Shown: in pieces, positions 31,865-42,200 of the stretch | How the letters are laid out: the number at the start of each line of letters is the position of its first letter | How positions within the stretch are numbered: the first letter of the stretch is position 1 | NCBI GenBank assembly: GCA_003194525.1 | Contig: NBIV01000092.1 | Location: 62,001-126,000 of the forward strand | Direction of reading: 5' to 3' | DNA length: 64,000 nucleotides | Source of the DNA: Gracilariopsis chorda | Lineage: Eukaryota > Rhodophyta > Florideophyceae > Gracilariales > Gracilariaceae | Translations under genes and position numbers: made by a program | Notes under the pieces: model-generated | The model's database searches: none | What the model was told of the DNA's origin: nothing | What the model saw: only the letters and a program-made list of their open reading frames with translations

Positions 31865-32572
31865 CAAGTGGTTCATGCTTGTTAATGTATATACATCTTG
31901 TATTCCCGTTCAATCCTTCCGACTAAAGCTATCCGACTATGCCATTCGTTCGACAATTTCTTCCCCAAGCATTGAAACATTGTGCACTGGTTTTCGATGG
32001 ACAGAAGACCGCGCTGTACGACCATGTCGACGGAGTTTCGTCATGGCACTGGACTTGTAAACTGATGTCTTCTGTTTTCGTAGTTACCTTCATTTGTTAA
32101 GAGCTATGGTTCACGGCTGCAAGCGTCAACTCTTAACCTTGCAGCTCATTCTACCCAAAGCAGTCAGTAGTTGAAATAGTAACCCACGGTCACGTTCACG
32201 GGCTTCACCTCTTTGTACACTTATAGTGTTGATCAACCTGAACCAGATGTTCAAAAGTGATCAGTCCATCACCGGACTGTGTACCGTCGTACTTCCAATG
32301 TCATGTGAGAACTTAATGGTTACATGATGTCCCTACGAGTTCAGAACGCCTCCACTTCTTTCCCGAGAACATCAAGGCGTACGACATAATGTATGGTCTC
32401 TATAGCCACAGCACGGGTCTACAAAGACAAGATGTTCTGCACATACCTTCACAACTTGGAATGCACCGGTTGAGTGACCAAGCTGGTCTCGCGATCCCCA
32501 TCGAAATTGTTCGCAGAGTTCGTCAAATCTGAAATCCCAAACCCTGCTACACCGACTCATGTGTTTACTAAG
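31865..32572. other. Intergenic region after centrin
   Basis: About 700 bp. No supported gene, element or strong repeat is visible. The minus-strand frame at 32372-32560 has no recognisable content. Confidence 0.3.
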
Positions 32573-33556
32573 TTAATATGTTAGCTCTTGAACTTCAGTC
32601 ATCTCTCCAAGATATATTTCAAGTGGTTTCTCGGATGACACTATGGCTCTAGTCAGCCGGCCGCCTAGAGCTTCACAGGGCCGCTCTCCACAGTTCAGAA
32701 CCAACGTAGCATGGATTCTCGATGTTCCAATCGAATGATTGATGATACCAGATATGTCTTCAATGAAATACGACTTCCCATCGTCATCAATATCGTATAG
32801 CTCTTCTTTGCCATCATTTGAAACATTCGCAACCTGCAGCTAATTTACCATCTGCACTTAATACAAAGCAATCGCCAACACCTGGTCTCGCCTGCAGGAA
32901 CTTGGACATTATCTCCAACACGTCATAGCCCGGTTCAATTGTTACGGTCTATGCCTGAACATTTGTAGTCATCAAATTCGCAGATACACCGATGACAAAC
33001 TGGAGGGGACTTCGGGCAATACATCCAGGCAATACTTGCCCGACAAAGCTATTAGCTCTACCGAAATCTCTTTTGGCGCATCCGGACATTGCAAAGTGAT
33101 ACTTATATGCCAATGCGTCGAACTCCGACCTCCCCGCGCATAAAGAATACTCAGTGGGTGGTCGAAGACCTGTCGAGAATACCAGTGAGGCGGTGAACGG
33201 AGCTCTGGAAAGTCAACATCTTCCGAAATCCCGTACTCAGTTGCTTCATCTATTCTTATTCTTGGCAAATCGTGGAGCTCGGGGTATTTCGTTCCATCAA
33301 AGTCAGGTTTAATACTCATGTTTTTCTCAATATCCGGCACTTCTGGTATGGCTTCGTCGTTTGCAACATACAAAACAGCTTTTGACAGAAGACCAACACC
33401 TGAAAGGATTATTGAAGGCGCATATCCAGCATCATCCGCCGCGCTATTTAAGAATTGAAGAACATCAGCACCTTCTGGCACGTTGACGAGAGTGGCGTGC
33501 ATTTCTAGGAGCTGTGGGCGTCTGTTTTGCATACCTTTCGGCATATTGACGTACAA
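32573..33556 (-). pseudogene. Tandem PPC/DUF296-like domains, apparently disrupted
   Basis: The 5' part (33556-32972) encodes HATLVNVPEGADVLQFL, then SIILSGVGLLSKAVLYV, later ISVELIALSGKY and SSLSSVYLRI. These follow the order of a PPC (DUF296) domain, with about 70 extra residues between the halves. After a TGA, a second copy begins on the same strand at about 32950 with VTIEPGYDVLEIMSKFL and CFVLSADGKLAA. Near 32833 a one-base shift is needed to continue into VANVSNDG and on to HATLVLNCGERPCEALGGRL and PLEIYLGEM, ending at 32573. The two faults could be undetected introns, assembly errors or true decay. A retrotransposon end lies only 140 bp upstream, which supports decay. The PPC assignment rests on pattern similarity only. 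PPC domains occur in bacterial proteins and plant AT-hook (AHL) proteins; no AT-hook was seen here. Confidence 0.45.
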
Positions 33557-33699
33557 CGTGACTTGCCTGCAAGACTGATGCCTTCTTCCTGGTATTCGAG
33601 TTCAAAGACTTCTTTCCCGTCCACCCAGATCACAGGGTGGTCAGGAGCATCGTGTTGTGTCTGGGAATTTACTAGAACTGGGTTAAAACGAAAAGATTT

Positions 33700-34261
33700 T
33701 CTCTCTCTCTCTCTCTTTTACAGGCACACTAGTCTAATTCCTACGTAGTGTAGACCGCTTCATGTGAAAGAAGCGTTCTCTCGCTAGGAAGACCAGCATA
33801 CTTTCAGGCCACTTCTTGATGATATCGTTAACCGTCATTCCTTGCCTTTCTCGCATACTCGGCAGGCAGATACGACGAGACCTCGTTCTCAGTGGACATC
33901 TGAGAACAAAGTGGTCCACGTCGTTAAGCACTCCTGGTCGACAGGCGCACACGATTCTTCGCCTGAGCAGGTGCGAACCAAGTGGGTGCAACTGCGGGGT
34001 ATGTCCCACTGCAAATTGCGCCAAAGTAACCTCCGCTTCTCTTCTTGTTACTACGTTTGCTAACTCCTCCGGAATGGACTGGATGATGCTTCGACAGTGT
34101 GCTCGGCTGCTAACTCTTCGCTTAACATCCCTGTAATCGATAGGCACCTGTAGATGCTTTTCCTGTGGCAATTCCAAGGCTTCTTTGGCTAAACTGTCAA
34201 CCAGATCATTGCGGTGCAAACCACAATGGCTAGGTACCCAAACCATGTCTATATTACACAT
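33700..34261 (-). mobile_element. Non-LTR retrotransposon 3' end with a GA-repeat tail
   Basis: The minus-strand frame 34261-33734 starts inside RNase H (MVWVPSHCGLHRNDLVDSLA) and runs to the element stop. It has the Cys/His cluster (VCACRPGVLNDVDHFVLRC) and LPSMRERQGMTVNDIIKKW. After the TAG come about 14 bases and then TAAAAGAGAGAGAG, read on the minus strand. The same arrangement is seen at 62.3 kb, so the GA tract appears to be the native 3' tail. The copy is 5'-truncated within RNase H. No clear target-site duplication was found. Confidence 0.8.
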
Positions 34262-34598
34262 ATTTTTTTGCTACCTTCGGTCATGTCGAATTGTGAATAT
34301 GAGTTCCCATCGCTTTTTACATGAGTTTCGTGAAGCATCAGACCATTGACTACAAAATACGACAGATCCTTACTGTAGTGCTTAAGGGGGCGCATACGAT
34401 TCATGATAAAGAAGGGCACAGACTTTATCCTCCAAGCATTCAGTCTCACGAAGCTCAGGATTATCTCATATCTCCATCTGTTCGGGAACTAGTCTAACAG
34501 TTTGTATGTGCTACATGAAACCCTAACTTCGTATCGCAGCGCTGAAGAACATCCAATATGGGTATTCAAAGAGTATACGGATCTTGTCTTCAGACCGT
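34262..34598. other. Gap between retrotransposon end and lumenal protein gene
   Basis: 337 bp. A 66-codon minus-strand frame (34249-34449) is open up to the retrotransposon's 5' boundary. It might be part of a gene interrupted by the insertion, but I cannot connect it to anything. Confidence 0.3.
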
Positions 34599-35461
34599 TT
34601 AGTCGATTGGGCAAAGCAGGCTTTCCCTTGTATCGACACCAGTGACAGGATTTGTTCCTTTAGCTGTCCTACATAGAAACTTTTGTGTATCTTTGCGAAG
34701 AAGAGTATCTGTCCAGTCTGTATCATCGAGAATAACACCATCAAATGTCGTGGTTGAACTGATGTATGCACCTGAAAGGTTTGCCCCGGTCAAGTCAGCC
34801 TTTCTTAAACTCGCCAGCTCAAACTTAGACCAATGTTAGTTGCTGTTTTGAGGCAATGTCGAAAACTACGAAGGGTAATACCAAAGGTATTTCATCAGTT
34901 GCACTGTGCTTGCATATCCAAGGGGGGGCACTATGTACTTACGTTGGCACCACGCAAATCAGCGTTCGTGAATTTCGCACCAGATACATCAGCATCAAAG
35001 AAAGAGGCGTTGCGCAAATTGCAATTGCTGAAATCAGCCTGTCTCAAGATAGATTGCTGAAAGGATATCCCTTCAAAATCTTGATCGGAAAAGTCTGCAC
35101 CTTCAAGATTCACACCGCGCGTAACTGTTTTTACGACTGTTCGTTGTCCCGAGATGCCAGCAGATGTACTCGCAGAACCTCCTGGTACCTTTAATAGAGG
35201 CCGAACATCTGTATCGAGAGCCAAGGAGTTAGTGGTCGTTGTTGCAACTATTGCTATAGCCGTCACCGTTGTCAGCATTTCCCTCCATGTTGGTGATCTT
35301 ATACCGCATGTTATGACTTGTCGGGTTCGCGGCTGAATGAGGCTTGGTCTTGTTCTCCTGAAAAAGCCTCCTCCACTCACAAACGCGAAGGAAGGGGGCA
35401 TTCTTAAGAGATTCACCTTAGAAATGAAACCCGAGCTCTGCTCACACGAGGTGCTCCTCAT
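34599..35461 (-). CDS. Thylakoid-lumen pentapeptide-repeat protein with bipartite presequence
   Basis: Two exons, 35461-34943 and 34823-34599, with a 119-bp intron (GTAAGT...CTAAG, AACTAAC just upstream of the acceptor), give 247 residues. The N terminus is Ser/Arg-rich with no acidic residues in the first part except E7. It is followed by a hydrophobic stretch (MLTTVTAIAIVATTTTNSLA) ending SLALD, as expected for a stromal plus thylakoid-lumen targeting signal. The mature part has pentapeptides such as ANLSG, ADFSN, ADLRG and ADLTG, continued across the splice. The C terminus (FLCRTAKGTNPVTG, TRESLLC) matches the ending of the TL17/TL15-type lumenal pentapeptide proteins. The role of these proteins is unknown. 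The frame upstream of 35461 has no ATG. The intron contains TACGAAGGGTA and ACCAAAGGTAT elements. Confidence 0.87.
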
Positions 35462-36519
35462 CAAATTACCTCGCTGGATTTCTCTTCGGTTATAGATTCC
35501 CGCACCAGTCTGACGATAGTGGATAGATTGCAACCAGTGGCGTCGTCTCGAATGGTTTGTTTGACTACTTTGCACTTGAGGGTCAGTGGAGTTCACCGTC
35601 TGAACGCTACTGTGAAGGGGAAACAACTTTCGTTACCTGCGAGAACGCTGGTAGCTAGCAATCTACCTTTGGTACCAACGGTACCCACCCAGATTGAATC
35701 TGAAACACAGCTCAGTTTGCAAGAACCCTTTCATTTTCCTTGTTTCAAAAATACTTGTTTACAAGGGTACCCTTGGTAGGTGAATTCAAGATTTCATTAT
35801 CCAAAATGCTCAGCAGACGCCTTGATGTGTGCTAGATCGTCTAGTTGTCAATAGATGCTCACCTTCGACCCACCCCAGATGGGAAAGCAATCTCTAAAGT
35901 GATAGAGGTACATGTATTTAGATACAAAGCTGCCCCTAGCTAGCCTTCGAAGAGAGGATGTGACAAGTTCTCCGATCTTGCCGATAAAGCATCTGCGCTT
36001 ATAAGGGGTAAGACTACCCTCGACCCTATAGGTAGGATTCGGTCCAGACTGCACCTCTTTACTATACACTGAACACTTGGCTTGACCTCTCAAGCCCGGA
36101 GGCTTTCAGCAAAACATCTATCTTCTCCAAGTCGACGAAGGGCTCTGCACAGTAGCATCATTATAGAACGCTTCTGTTCTCGTGCTTGTTGTAATTCAAC
36201 CATGTACATGTGCACTTGAGGGTCAAAGTGTTCCAGGATGACGTAAAAAGAACTAGTGAGCTCCTGAAAACCAAACCACTCCTCTGACAAATTCGACACA
36301 CATCAAATCAAAGGCGGTAACCCAGAAAGGGTTCTCGCAATGTTCTAGCTACCTGGAGGGTAGTATTGCAGAGTGGATTGGACGCGGCGGCAAAAAAAAG
36401 CTCGATATCAACAACCAGTCGAACAAGCTGCTTGCGTATCACACTTGCAAGATGCGTGTCGTTGGTAGCGAACGTCATCGCAATGCAGTATCGCAAGATA
36501 TGGTGAGAAAACAGGGTGA
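35462..36519. other. Intergenic region with nested GGTACC-type palindromes
   Basis: 1.06 kb. TACCTTTGGTACCAACGGTA is at 35664-35683, a chain of overlapping TACC...GGTA palindromes. The perfect 14-bp palindrome CAAGGGTACCCTTG is at 35762-35775, inside an exact TACCCTTGGTA copy (35768-35778). Two 80-100-codon frames (about 35848-36622, minus) look random. Confidence 0.5.
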
Positions 36520-37863
36520 TTAAGACTGTTTTCCTTGTGCTCCTTTGACCCGCTTGGCAACCGAGTATACTGCTCCATCGAACAGCGAAACAACAGTGAA
36601 AATGCCGCCAATAATTGCGCACAACGAAGTGACGAATTCATACCACCGCTTTCCACCTTGGATGATAACGACAGCTGTAGGCGAGAGGTCGAAGGCGAAT
36701 ATGGCCTCCGGAACGGACGGATCAGACTTGAAGCGATGATTTGAGGTAGCCATTTGGTAACCTAGAGAATCTGACCTACTAAGCAAGCTAGACTTGCCAA
36801 CTCTGTAATGAGTGGATACTACCTTGATGTAGTGCTCATGGGTGGTGTGTTCTTCGCGATTAATAAACATTCTGCCGTCCAGAGGGTTGATATTGCGCTT
36901 GACATCCGCTGGTAAATGACGAATGATAGATCTTGGGAGCGGGGATCCAAAAGAAAAGTGATGCACAATGTGAGATATATTTGTGGCCTTAGGGTCGAGA
37001 TCATGGTTGTCAGACTTGGCAGTGATGTGGAATTTTCCTGGTACTCTGTTGACCCACACCCTGCCTTCGATAAGACATCCTTCATCACTATGAGTGCGGG
37101 TATTGGTATGTGCGTGCTCGTTGGTCATGCTCTCCATCCAGGTGAGCAAATTGGAAACGGTACGCTTACCCGTGTGATCAGGTTGTTTTGGAGTTTTTCC
37201 TTGGTAGACGCGTAGAGTAGGATAACCCATGATGCGCTGTGTTTTGCAGAGAAATTCGTTCTTGGTGCAGTCGACCTTGAACACCTTGACGCGAATATCC
37301 TTGTCGTGGACGGTTTTCGCGAAAGCCTCCCATGTTGGAGCCAGTCTGACGCAATGAATGCACCACGGTGCAAAGAAGTCTACGAAACTCCAGTGATTTG
37401 CGGCGAGCTTTTGTTCAAAGTTGTCGGCATTGATCTCCTCAGCCTCGCTTAAGCCAATTTGGGCTTTGACCTCTTCAACGGAATCGCCGTTCGAAAAGCG
37501 ATTTCCATCCGAGTAGGCGCCCAATATCTTCTCGCCGACGGGCCCGGTGACGATGGTCTTGTGGACGTCCTTGTTGAGGTCGAGACGTGTGTTTCCGAGA
37601 TAGTCCCACACGTCAACGCTGGTGAACTCGCAGGGAAGCTGCAAGGTGGTAATCTTGAAATTTATCTGGAGGGACTGCTCGGTGTTGGTGTCGAGCATGA
37701 CGGCGGTCTCGACCTCACCGGCGAGATAGGTCCAGAGCTCGAAGAAGAAAACGAGCACGATGACGGCGACGGCGAGAACGGAGAGAATGCCGCCATGGGA
37801 AGTGCCGTGTGTGAGATCGCGCGGGAGCTTGCGGAACACATCGTAGGAGGAAAGCTTGAGCAT
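36520..37863 (-). CDS. ERV/ERGIC-type membrane protein with inserted thioredoxin domain (PDI-C / PDIL5-3/4-like)
   Basis: 447 residues from the ATG at 37863. A short cytosolic N terminus (KLSSYDVFRKLPRDL) is followed by a membrane span (about 24-46), then the N-terminal lumenal ERV segment. A thioredoxin domain at about 130-250 has active site APWCIHCVRL (Cys-x-x-Cys near 166) and GYPTLRVYQG. The C-terminal ERV/COPII-receptor part follows (ISHIVHHFSFGSP, with the LDG motif PLDGRMF, then FAFDLSPTAVVI), with a second span near 410-435. This architecture defines the plant/protist PDI-C group, which probably assists disulfide formation or cargo exchange in the early secretory pathway. The frame is open upstream to 38211, but that part is low-quality and MLKLSSYDVF is the family start. 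Divergent with an unknown gene, 398 bp apart. Confidence 0.9.
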   Translation of the reverse strand: MLKLSSYDVFRKLPRDLTHGTSHGGILSVLAVAVIVLVFFFELWTYLAGEVETAVMLDTNTEQSLQINFKITTLQLPCEFTSVDVWDYLGNTRLDLNKDVHKTIVTGPVGEKILGAYSDGNRFSNGDSVEEVKAQIGLSEAEEINADNFEQKLAANHWSFVDFFAPWCIHCVRLAPTWEAFAKTVHDKDIRVKVFKVDCTKNEFLCKTQRIMGYPTLRVYQGKTPKQPDHTGKRTVSNLLTWMESMTNEHAHTNTRTHSDEGCLIEGRVWVNRVPGKFHITAKSDNHDLDPKATNISHIVHHFSFGSPLPRSIIRHLPADVKRNINPLDGRMFINREEHTTHEHYIKVVSTHYRVGKSSLLSRSDSLGYQMATSNHRFKSDPSVPEAIFAFDLSPTAVVIIQGGKRWYEFVTSLCAIIGGIFTVVSLFDGAVYSVAKRVKGAQGKQS

Positions 37864-38261
37864 GGTTTGCTCGCGCGGGGGAAAGGGGGTGAGCGAAGCG
37901 TAGTGGAGGAGATGAAGCGCAGTTAGATGGAGTGGGTGCGGTAGGAAAGGCGGCGACCAGCGCAAAACGTGCCTGCAGGCGACAGTACTTCGGTTGGGAG
38001 CAGAGTTTGCGATTGGCAATGCACTGGCGCTTGCAGCTCTGTTGTTGATTGACGCCTTCAAGCTCCGACCGAGCGCACTGACAGCGGAGCTGATCACAGT
38101 GACTGTAAGCCTGGCCTCTGTAAGGAGTGTGAGTGTGACATTGCTGTGCGCCTTCAGGTTGAACCCCTTTCTATGAAGGTACCAGCGGTAGTTGCGGAAG
38201 ACGGACAACATCCTGCTAGTCGAAGTCAGGCTGCCTCGAAAGTTCCGTATCGCGGCTCAGC

Positions 38262-38768
38262 ATGGCGTTAGAAACAAATGCACAAGCAGAAGAAATAGAG
38301 TCGCTGCGTCTGTTGTTGGACCCGCAACAAGTGCTTCCACCAAACGTGAAGGAGAAAGACGTGCTCCACGTATGGTACTACCTCAAGTATCCGAATGAAA
38401 TAACGCAAGATATGGCGTGGCCATTCGCCTCAGTCGTCCTTCTGGCACCATACTTAGACCCGAAGATTACCCAACTCAAAACACCTATTCCACTTGCACT
38501 CGTGTCGTTTCTCGCCGTGGACCTTCGAAAATACAGCATTGACAAACGAGTTCAACATGCTTCATTCTGCATATCCGGGCAGCTGCCGTTCCCATCGTTC
38601 TGGATGTCAGTATTGCATGGTCTTTTGGTGAAGTTTACCAGATGCAGAGAAATGTCTGCCGCGGACCGAGGTGCTCCATCGAAGAGTATGTACCATCTAA
38701 TCGAGTGCAATGTCAGGGGCACTGATTTGGAAAGCTCGGAAGTAGAATCTGATGGCGCGGGTAAGTGA
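38262..38768 (+). CDS. Unknown 168-residue protein
   Basis: An open frame starting MALETNAQAEEIESLRLLL. It has good coding-like composition in the first 125 residues, including hydrophobic stretches (SVVLLAPYLDP, IPLALVSFLAVDL, FWMSVLHGLLVKF). No domain was recognised. The end of the frame reads through GCGGGTAAGTGAG, a strong splice-donor sequence, so the true gene may continue in a further exon that I could not identify. It is divergent from the PDI-like gene, which supports a real promoter. It might be a small subunit of a complex; no function is proposed. Confidence 0.5.
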   Translation: MALETNAQAEEIESLRLLLDPQQVLPPNVKEKDVLHVWYYLKYPNEITQDMAWPFASVVLLAPYLDPKITQLKTPIPLALVSFLAVDLRKYSIDKRVQHASFCISGQLPFPSFWMSVLHGLLVKFTRCREMSAADRGAPSKSMYHLIECNVRGTDLESSEVESDGAGK

Positions 38769-40125
38769 GCTGGTAGGAAGGCTATTAGTACCGACCTGGT
38801 ACAGCTCCGACATAGTGCAGCTCCAGATGACGGCCGAGTGCATTTCGTTAAGACGCCTCGCTGCGCGCTAACTTACCAATCGTACTTTACTTTGGTTCGT
38901 GGCGAGGCGATGGGCAGCCACGCCTATGGTTCATTGCGATACACTGTAACGTGGTCGCTAAGCAGTGAGTCTACTAGGATATGTCGTGTGGCTCGCGAGT
39001 TCGCATGTAACTTAACTACATATCTTATGCTTAGCCACAACCCTTTTTCAAGACTGTAAACGTTGTATTACAACGGTTGTAAGACTAAAATGCTGCAGAT
39101 GCATGAAATCTCTCGTGTATGTGTGTGTATGATTATATGGGCACATGCCTCTGATTCCGACGCAGCGGTACAGGTACTGTATTATGATAATTTTCTAAAA
39201 GAAGGCTAATCATCTATTTGATGGCTCAATTTCCCTGATAAACTCAATCGTATCTCTTCTTGGGTCCCCGTTCGACGTAAGTGCTCTCTCTCTCTCTCTC
39301 TCTTTCGAGTAGGCGTAAGTTAAGTGCTGATGGTAGCCTAGGTCGGCACACCTCGACGGGCGGACTTGCATGTGCCCTGAGCGGGACTCGCCAGTGACTT
39401 GCTGTAATCCTTCACCACAGCAGTCTCCAGTTCAAAGCGATTTAGCGTCGTGATTCCAGATGGGACTATGACGACTCTCGTCTGAGCATATCTTACAACT
39501 CTACATGAACCCTAAACTATTGTTAGCGCTCGCGCCACGTAGATAAGACCGAAGTCCACCAAAGAGTAAAAATGTTAATGGCGGGGCAGACGAAGGTGTG
39601 CGTGAGTGCCTGCGCATTGAGCTGTTACAGAACTCACCCTCGGCAGCAACGCGCAGCGCTTCGCCACGTTATGCAACGCAAATCAAGCGCGCCGCAACGA
39701 ACGCTGCCAAAATCACCCACAGCGCGCGGTCGTGTCGCCCGTTCGTGCGCCGCCACCAGTGACTGCTGCCGCCATCAACATTAACAAAGTGGCCATCACA
39801 TCCTGCGATGATCCTACAGCCGCTGATTTACACTTGTGCTGCGCGTTTCGGCTCGCCTTCGGTACGAAGCCGCCCACCAAACTTCAACGTTCCTCTATAC
39901 GCCCATTCCAATCATGCCTTGCTGCGCTTTGCCGCTGCTTACTGCCCTTTCCCAGTCAAAGCCCCCTACTCACACTCAACTCGCCTCAATGCTAGACAAG
40001 TCTCTGCCAACAGTCCCTTTCGAACTGTGATCCCGTCACACTCTTCTCCGTTAGCGCGCTGAACAGTTCGCATTTCTGCACCCTCCTACATTTCTTCTCC
40101 AAGCCCTTGCCCCCCTCCATTCGCA
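38769..40125. other. 1.36-kb intergenic region
   Basis: No recognised gene. It holds a CT microsatellite at 39284-39304. A 300-bp stretch upstream of the Cys-rich protein gene (about 39730-40120) is C-rich, with overlapping frames in several phases; it may be leader sequence. Confidence 0.35.
39284..39304. repeat. CT/GA microsatellite, possible retrotransposon tail
   Basis: About 21 bases of CT repeat followed by TTTCGAGTAGGCGTAAG. Read on the minus strand, TACTCGAAAGAGAG resembles TACTCGTAAAAGAGAG at the 62.3-kb retrotransposon end. The CT tract is certain; the link to the element is weak. Confidence 0.7.
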
Positions 40126-41376
40126 ATGGCATTCACGTTACGTCTACTACTCGCACTTTCTCTCCTCAGTCTAGCGTATGCGCAAACATGCAACCTTCCG
40201 TTTTGTTCATACTATGGACAGAGAAGAGAATGTTCATTCGGCACTCAAGTCATTCCGTGCGCTATGTGGCATACACTCGCTACAGCACAGAACCCCTCTC
40301 TCTGTGACGCCACCTGCCCCACCGCATGTGTCCCCGCCGATATGCGTCCCATCGGCTCCGACGGCGAAATATACTGCACTCCGTGCGCATTGCGCTATGC
40401 TTCTTGTATGTCCAAGTTCACCGTGTATGGCCCGGTGAACTTCGGCACTCCCTCTGATCTACCAATGGCTCCCCTTGATCTGGCCATCTCTTCAACTGAG
40501 AAACCTTCCGTCTCCGCCTCTCCACTAGCGGAAACTCAACCAGTCGTCGCGCCCAGAGTCATTCCATTGCCTTCACCAATACCCTCGCCCACAGGTCCAA
40601 GCTCCCCCGAAACCGATGAAACGCCAGCACCTACCGAATTACCTTCTGAACTGCCGTTTGACGACATTGATGAAAGTCCCATGCCAACGATGCCGGAGGA
40701 ATCTCCCATCCTCTCACCTGAACAATCTCCACTACTGCCACTCACTTGTGAAGGTACCCTGAACATCTTTCAACGTATTGACTGCTGCAATCAATTCGAT
40801 ATTGCCTGCGTGCAAGAAGGTCAACTGTGCTCCACCACCGGTTCCCTGGCCCCGCCTGTTCCGTGCGCGAAAGGCCTCACCTGCGTCGTATTTGATCCAG
40901 GATTCCCAGCTGCTGATCGCCCTGACAGAGGTATCTGCCGTTCGGGCACTGCCATAACCACGCCGTCCCCAACACTGCTAGCAGAAGGTGAGTTCTGTAG
41001 TTCGGCGGGAAGTAATTTCCCCTCCCCTCCATGCGGACCAGGTCTTTTCTGTGACATCTTCTCCAATGGGTTCCCTGCCGCAGACGTTCCGAACCGCGGT
41101 GTATGCCGTCCGGTAGGACGTACTCCCATCGCACTCGTGGAAGAAACACCTGTTCCGAACATGCCTCCAACGTGTGTTGGCGAGCTTGATAGTTTGGCAC
41201 TGAGAAATTGTTGCTTGGAAAGCGGTGTTCGTTGTTTGCAACGCGGTCAAATTTGTTCTACCGAAGGATCTCGAATTCCCCCGGTTCCATGCGCATTGGG
41301 TCTTACCTGCCGCATCTTCTCTACGGGCTTTCCAGCCGCTGATATTCCCAACCGTGGTGTCTGTCTGGATGCATGA
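40126..41376 (+). CDS. Secreted Cys-rich modular protein with Pro/Ser/Thr linker
   Basis: 416 residues with a clear signal peptide (FTLRLLLALSLLSLAYA, cleaved before QTCNLPF). An N-terminal Cys-rich domain (about 20-105) is followed by a Pro/Ser/Glu-rich linker (105-205). Then come three copies of a 43-residue Cys module. Each has the form GxxCSxxGSxxPxxPCxxGLxCxxF, then GFPAADxPxRGxC. Two are preceded by a related cap (CEGTLNIFQRIDCC and CVGELDSLALRNCC). The four regularly spaced cysteines per module suggest disulfides. The organisation looks like an extracellular-matrix or cell-wall protein. I do not recognise the module as a named family. Nothing suggests an enzyme. Confidence 0.8.
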   Translation: MAFTLRLLLALSLLSLAYAQTCNLPFCSYYGQRRECSFGTQVIPCAMWHTLATAQNPSLCDATCPTACVPADMRPIGSDGEIYCTPCALRYASCMSKFTVYGPVNFGTPSDLPMAPLDLAISSTEKPSVSASPLAETQPVVAPRVIPLPSPIPSPTGPSSPETDETPAPTELPSELPFDDIDESPMPTMPEESPILSPEQSPLLPLTCEGTLNIFQRIDCCNQFDIACVQEGQLCSTTGSLAPPVPCAKGLTCVVFDPGFPAADRPDRGICRSGTAITTPSPTLLAEGEFCSSAGSNFPSPPCGPGLFCDIFSNGFPAADVPNRGVCRPVGRTPIALVEETPVPNMPPTCVGELDSLALRNCCLESGVRCLQRGQICSTEGSRIPPVPCALGLTCRIFSTGFPAADIPNRGVCLDA

Positions 41377-41742
41377 TAATATACCGCGATTGACTCGTTC
41401 TATATGTGGCGTTGATGGGGAGTAATACCCGTCAATGGAAAGCGCGTTTATTTGAACATAGTCTTGATACATACCGCGTTTTATAAACCTTCTGCATCTT
41501 TCCTTTTTGTTCGTTTGCTTTCTTTTGCGTTGCATTCCTCAGCGTGTGCGACTTCTTTGCTTCCGTAGCGTCTTTCACATTACTAATCTTTCGTTCTTCT
41601 TTTCTGCAATGAAATACACCATGTCGGGACTGTATGTTGCAGAGGAAGCGTGTGTCAAGCAAGGCTGCTAGGAACACAAACGAAGCACGGAGGTGTACTT
41701 CAAGGCACCATTGTTAGCGTGAGATCATGCGACTCCTCTTCC

Positions 41743-41768
41743 GGGGTGGGGGTGTGGGGGGAGAGGGG
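41743..41768 (+). other. Potential intramolecular G-quadruplex
   Basis: Four uninterrupted G runs of 4, 5, 6 and 4 are separated by loops T, TGT and AGA. It fits the standard G4 pattern with very short loops. It lies about 370 bp downstream of the Cys-rich secreted protein gene, on the same strand. Confidence 0.7.
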
Positions 41769-42084
41769 AGGCCAGTGCCTGAGACAGAGAGATTGCAGCA
41801 GGGCAGAAGGAGTTAGTTCTTAGACGCGTTTCCAATTGGAGCTTTTCAATAATGTTCCCCCATAGCACCGGATCAAGATTTCTTTGAGGTCAAACTTACA
41901 ATACAACGTTTATTTGCTTGTTTAACAGGGCTGACGTTCACCGTTGAGTCATCTGAACTCAGACACCACGTTCTCCACGGCCGTCTTACGCACTCTCCTC
42001 TGAGAACTTTCAATGATCAACAAAGTTTTCTAGAAGTAGCATTCGAAATCTTACATCTTGAGAATAGTGTGTCGACTTCATCAT

Positions 42085-42200
42085 GTGTTCGCACCGGTGT
42101 GCTGCGGGTGGTCAGGAACAATCAGATTTGTAACTACCAGAAGCCTTGTCCAAGGCCTTCAAAAGCACCAACGGCGGCAAACGCCCCCGTTTGTTCGTTC
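42085..42200 (+). mobile_element. Decayed retrotransposon RNase H fragment
   Basis: The frame reads CCGWSGTIRFVTTRSLVQGLQ and QRRQTPP, closely matching CCGWRGTIRFATDSRSLVQGLQ in the 0.1-kb copy. The catalytic Asp and its neighbouring Ser are gone (TTRS instead of TDSRS), a one-codon deletion. Flanking sequence does not continue the match, so this is a small relic. Confidence 0.7.

Noticed and set aside
34249-34449. Possible 5' exon of the PPC-like gene, separated by the retrotransposon
   Set aside because: The frame ends at the insertion and reads like protein, but I could not find matching splice signals, duplication or PPC similarity to join it.
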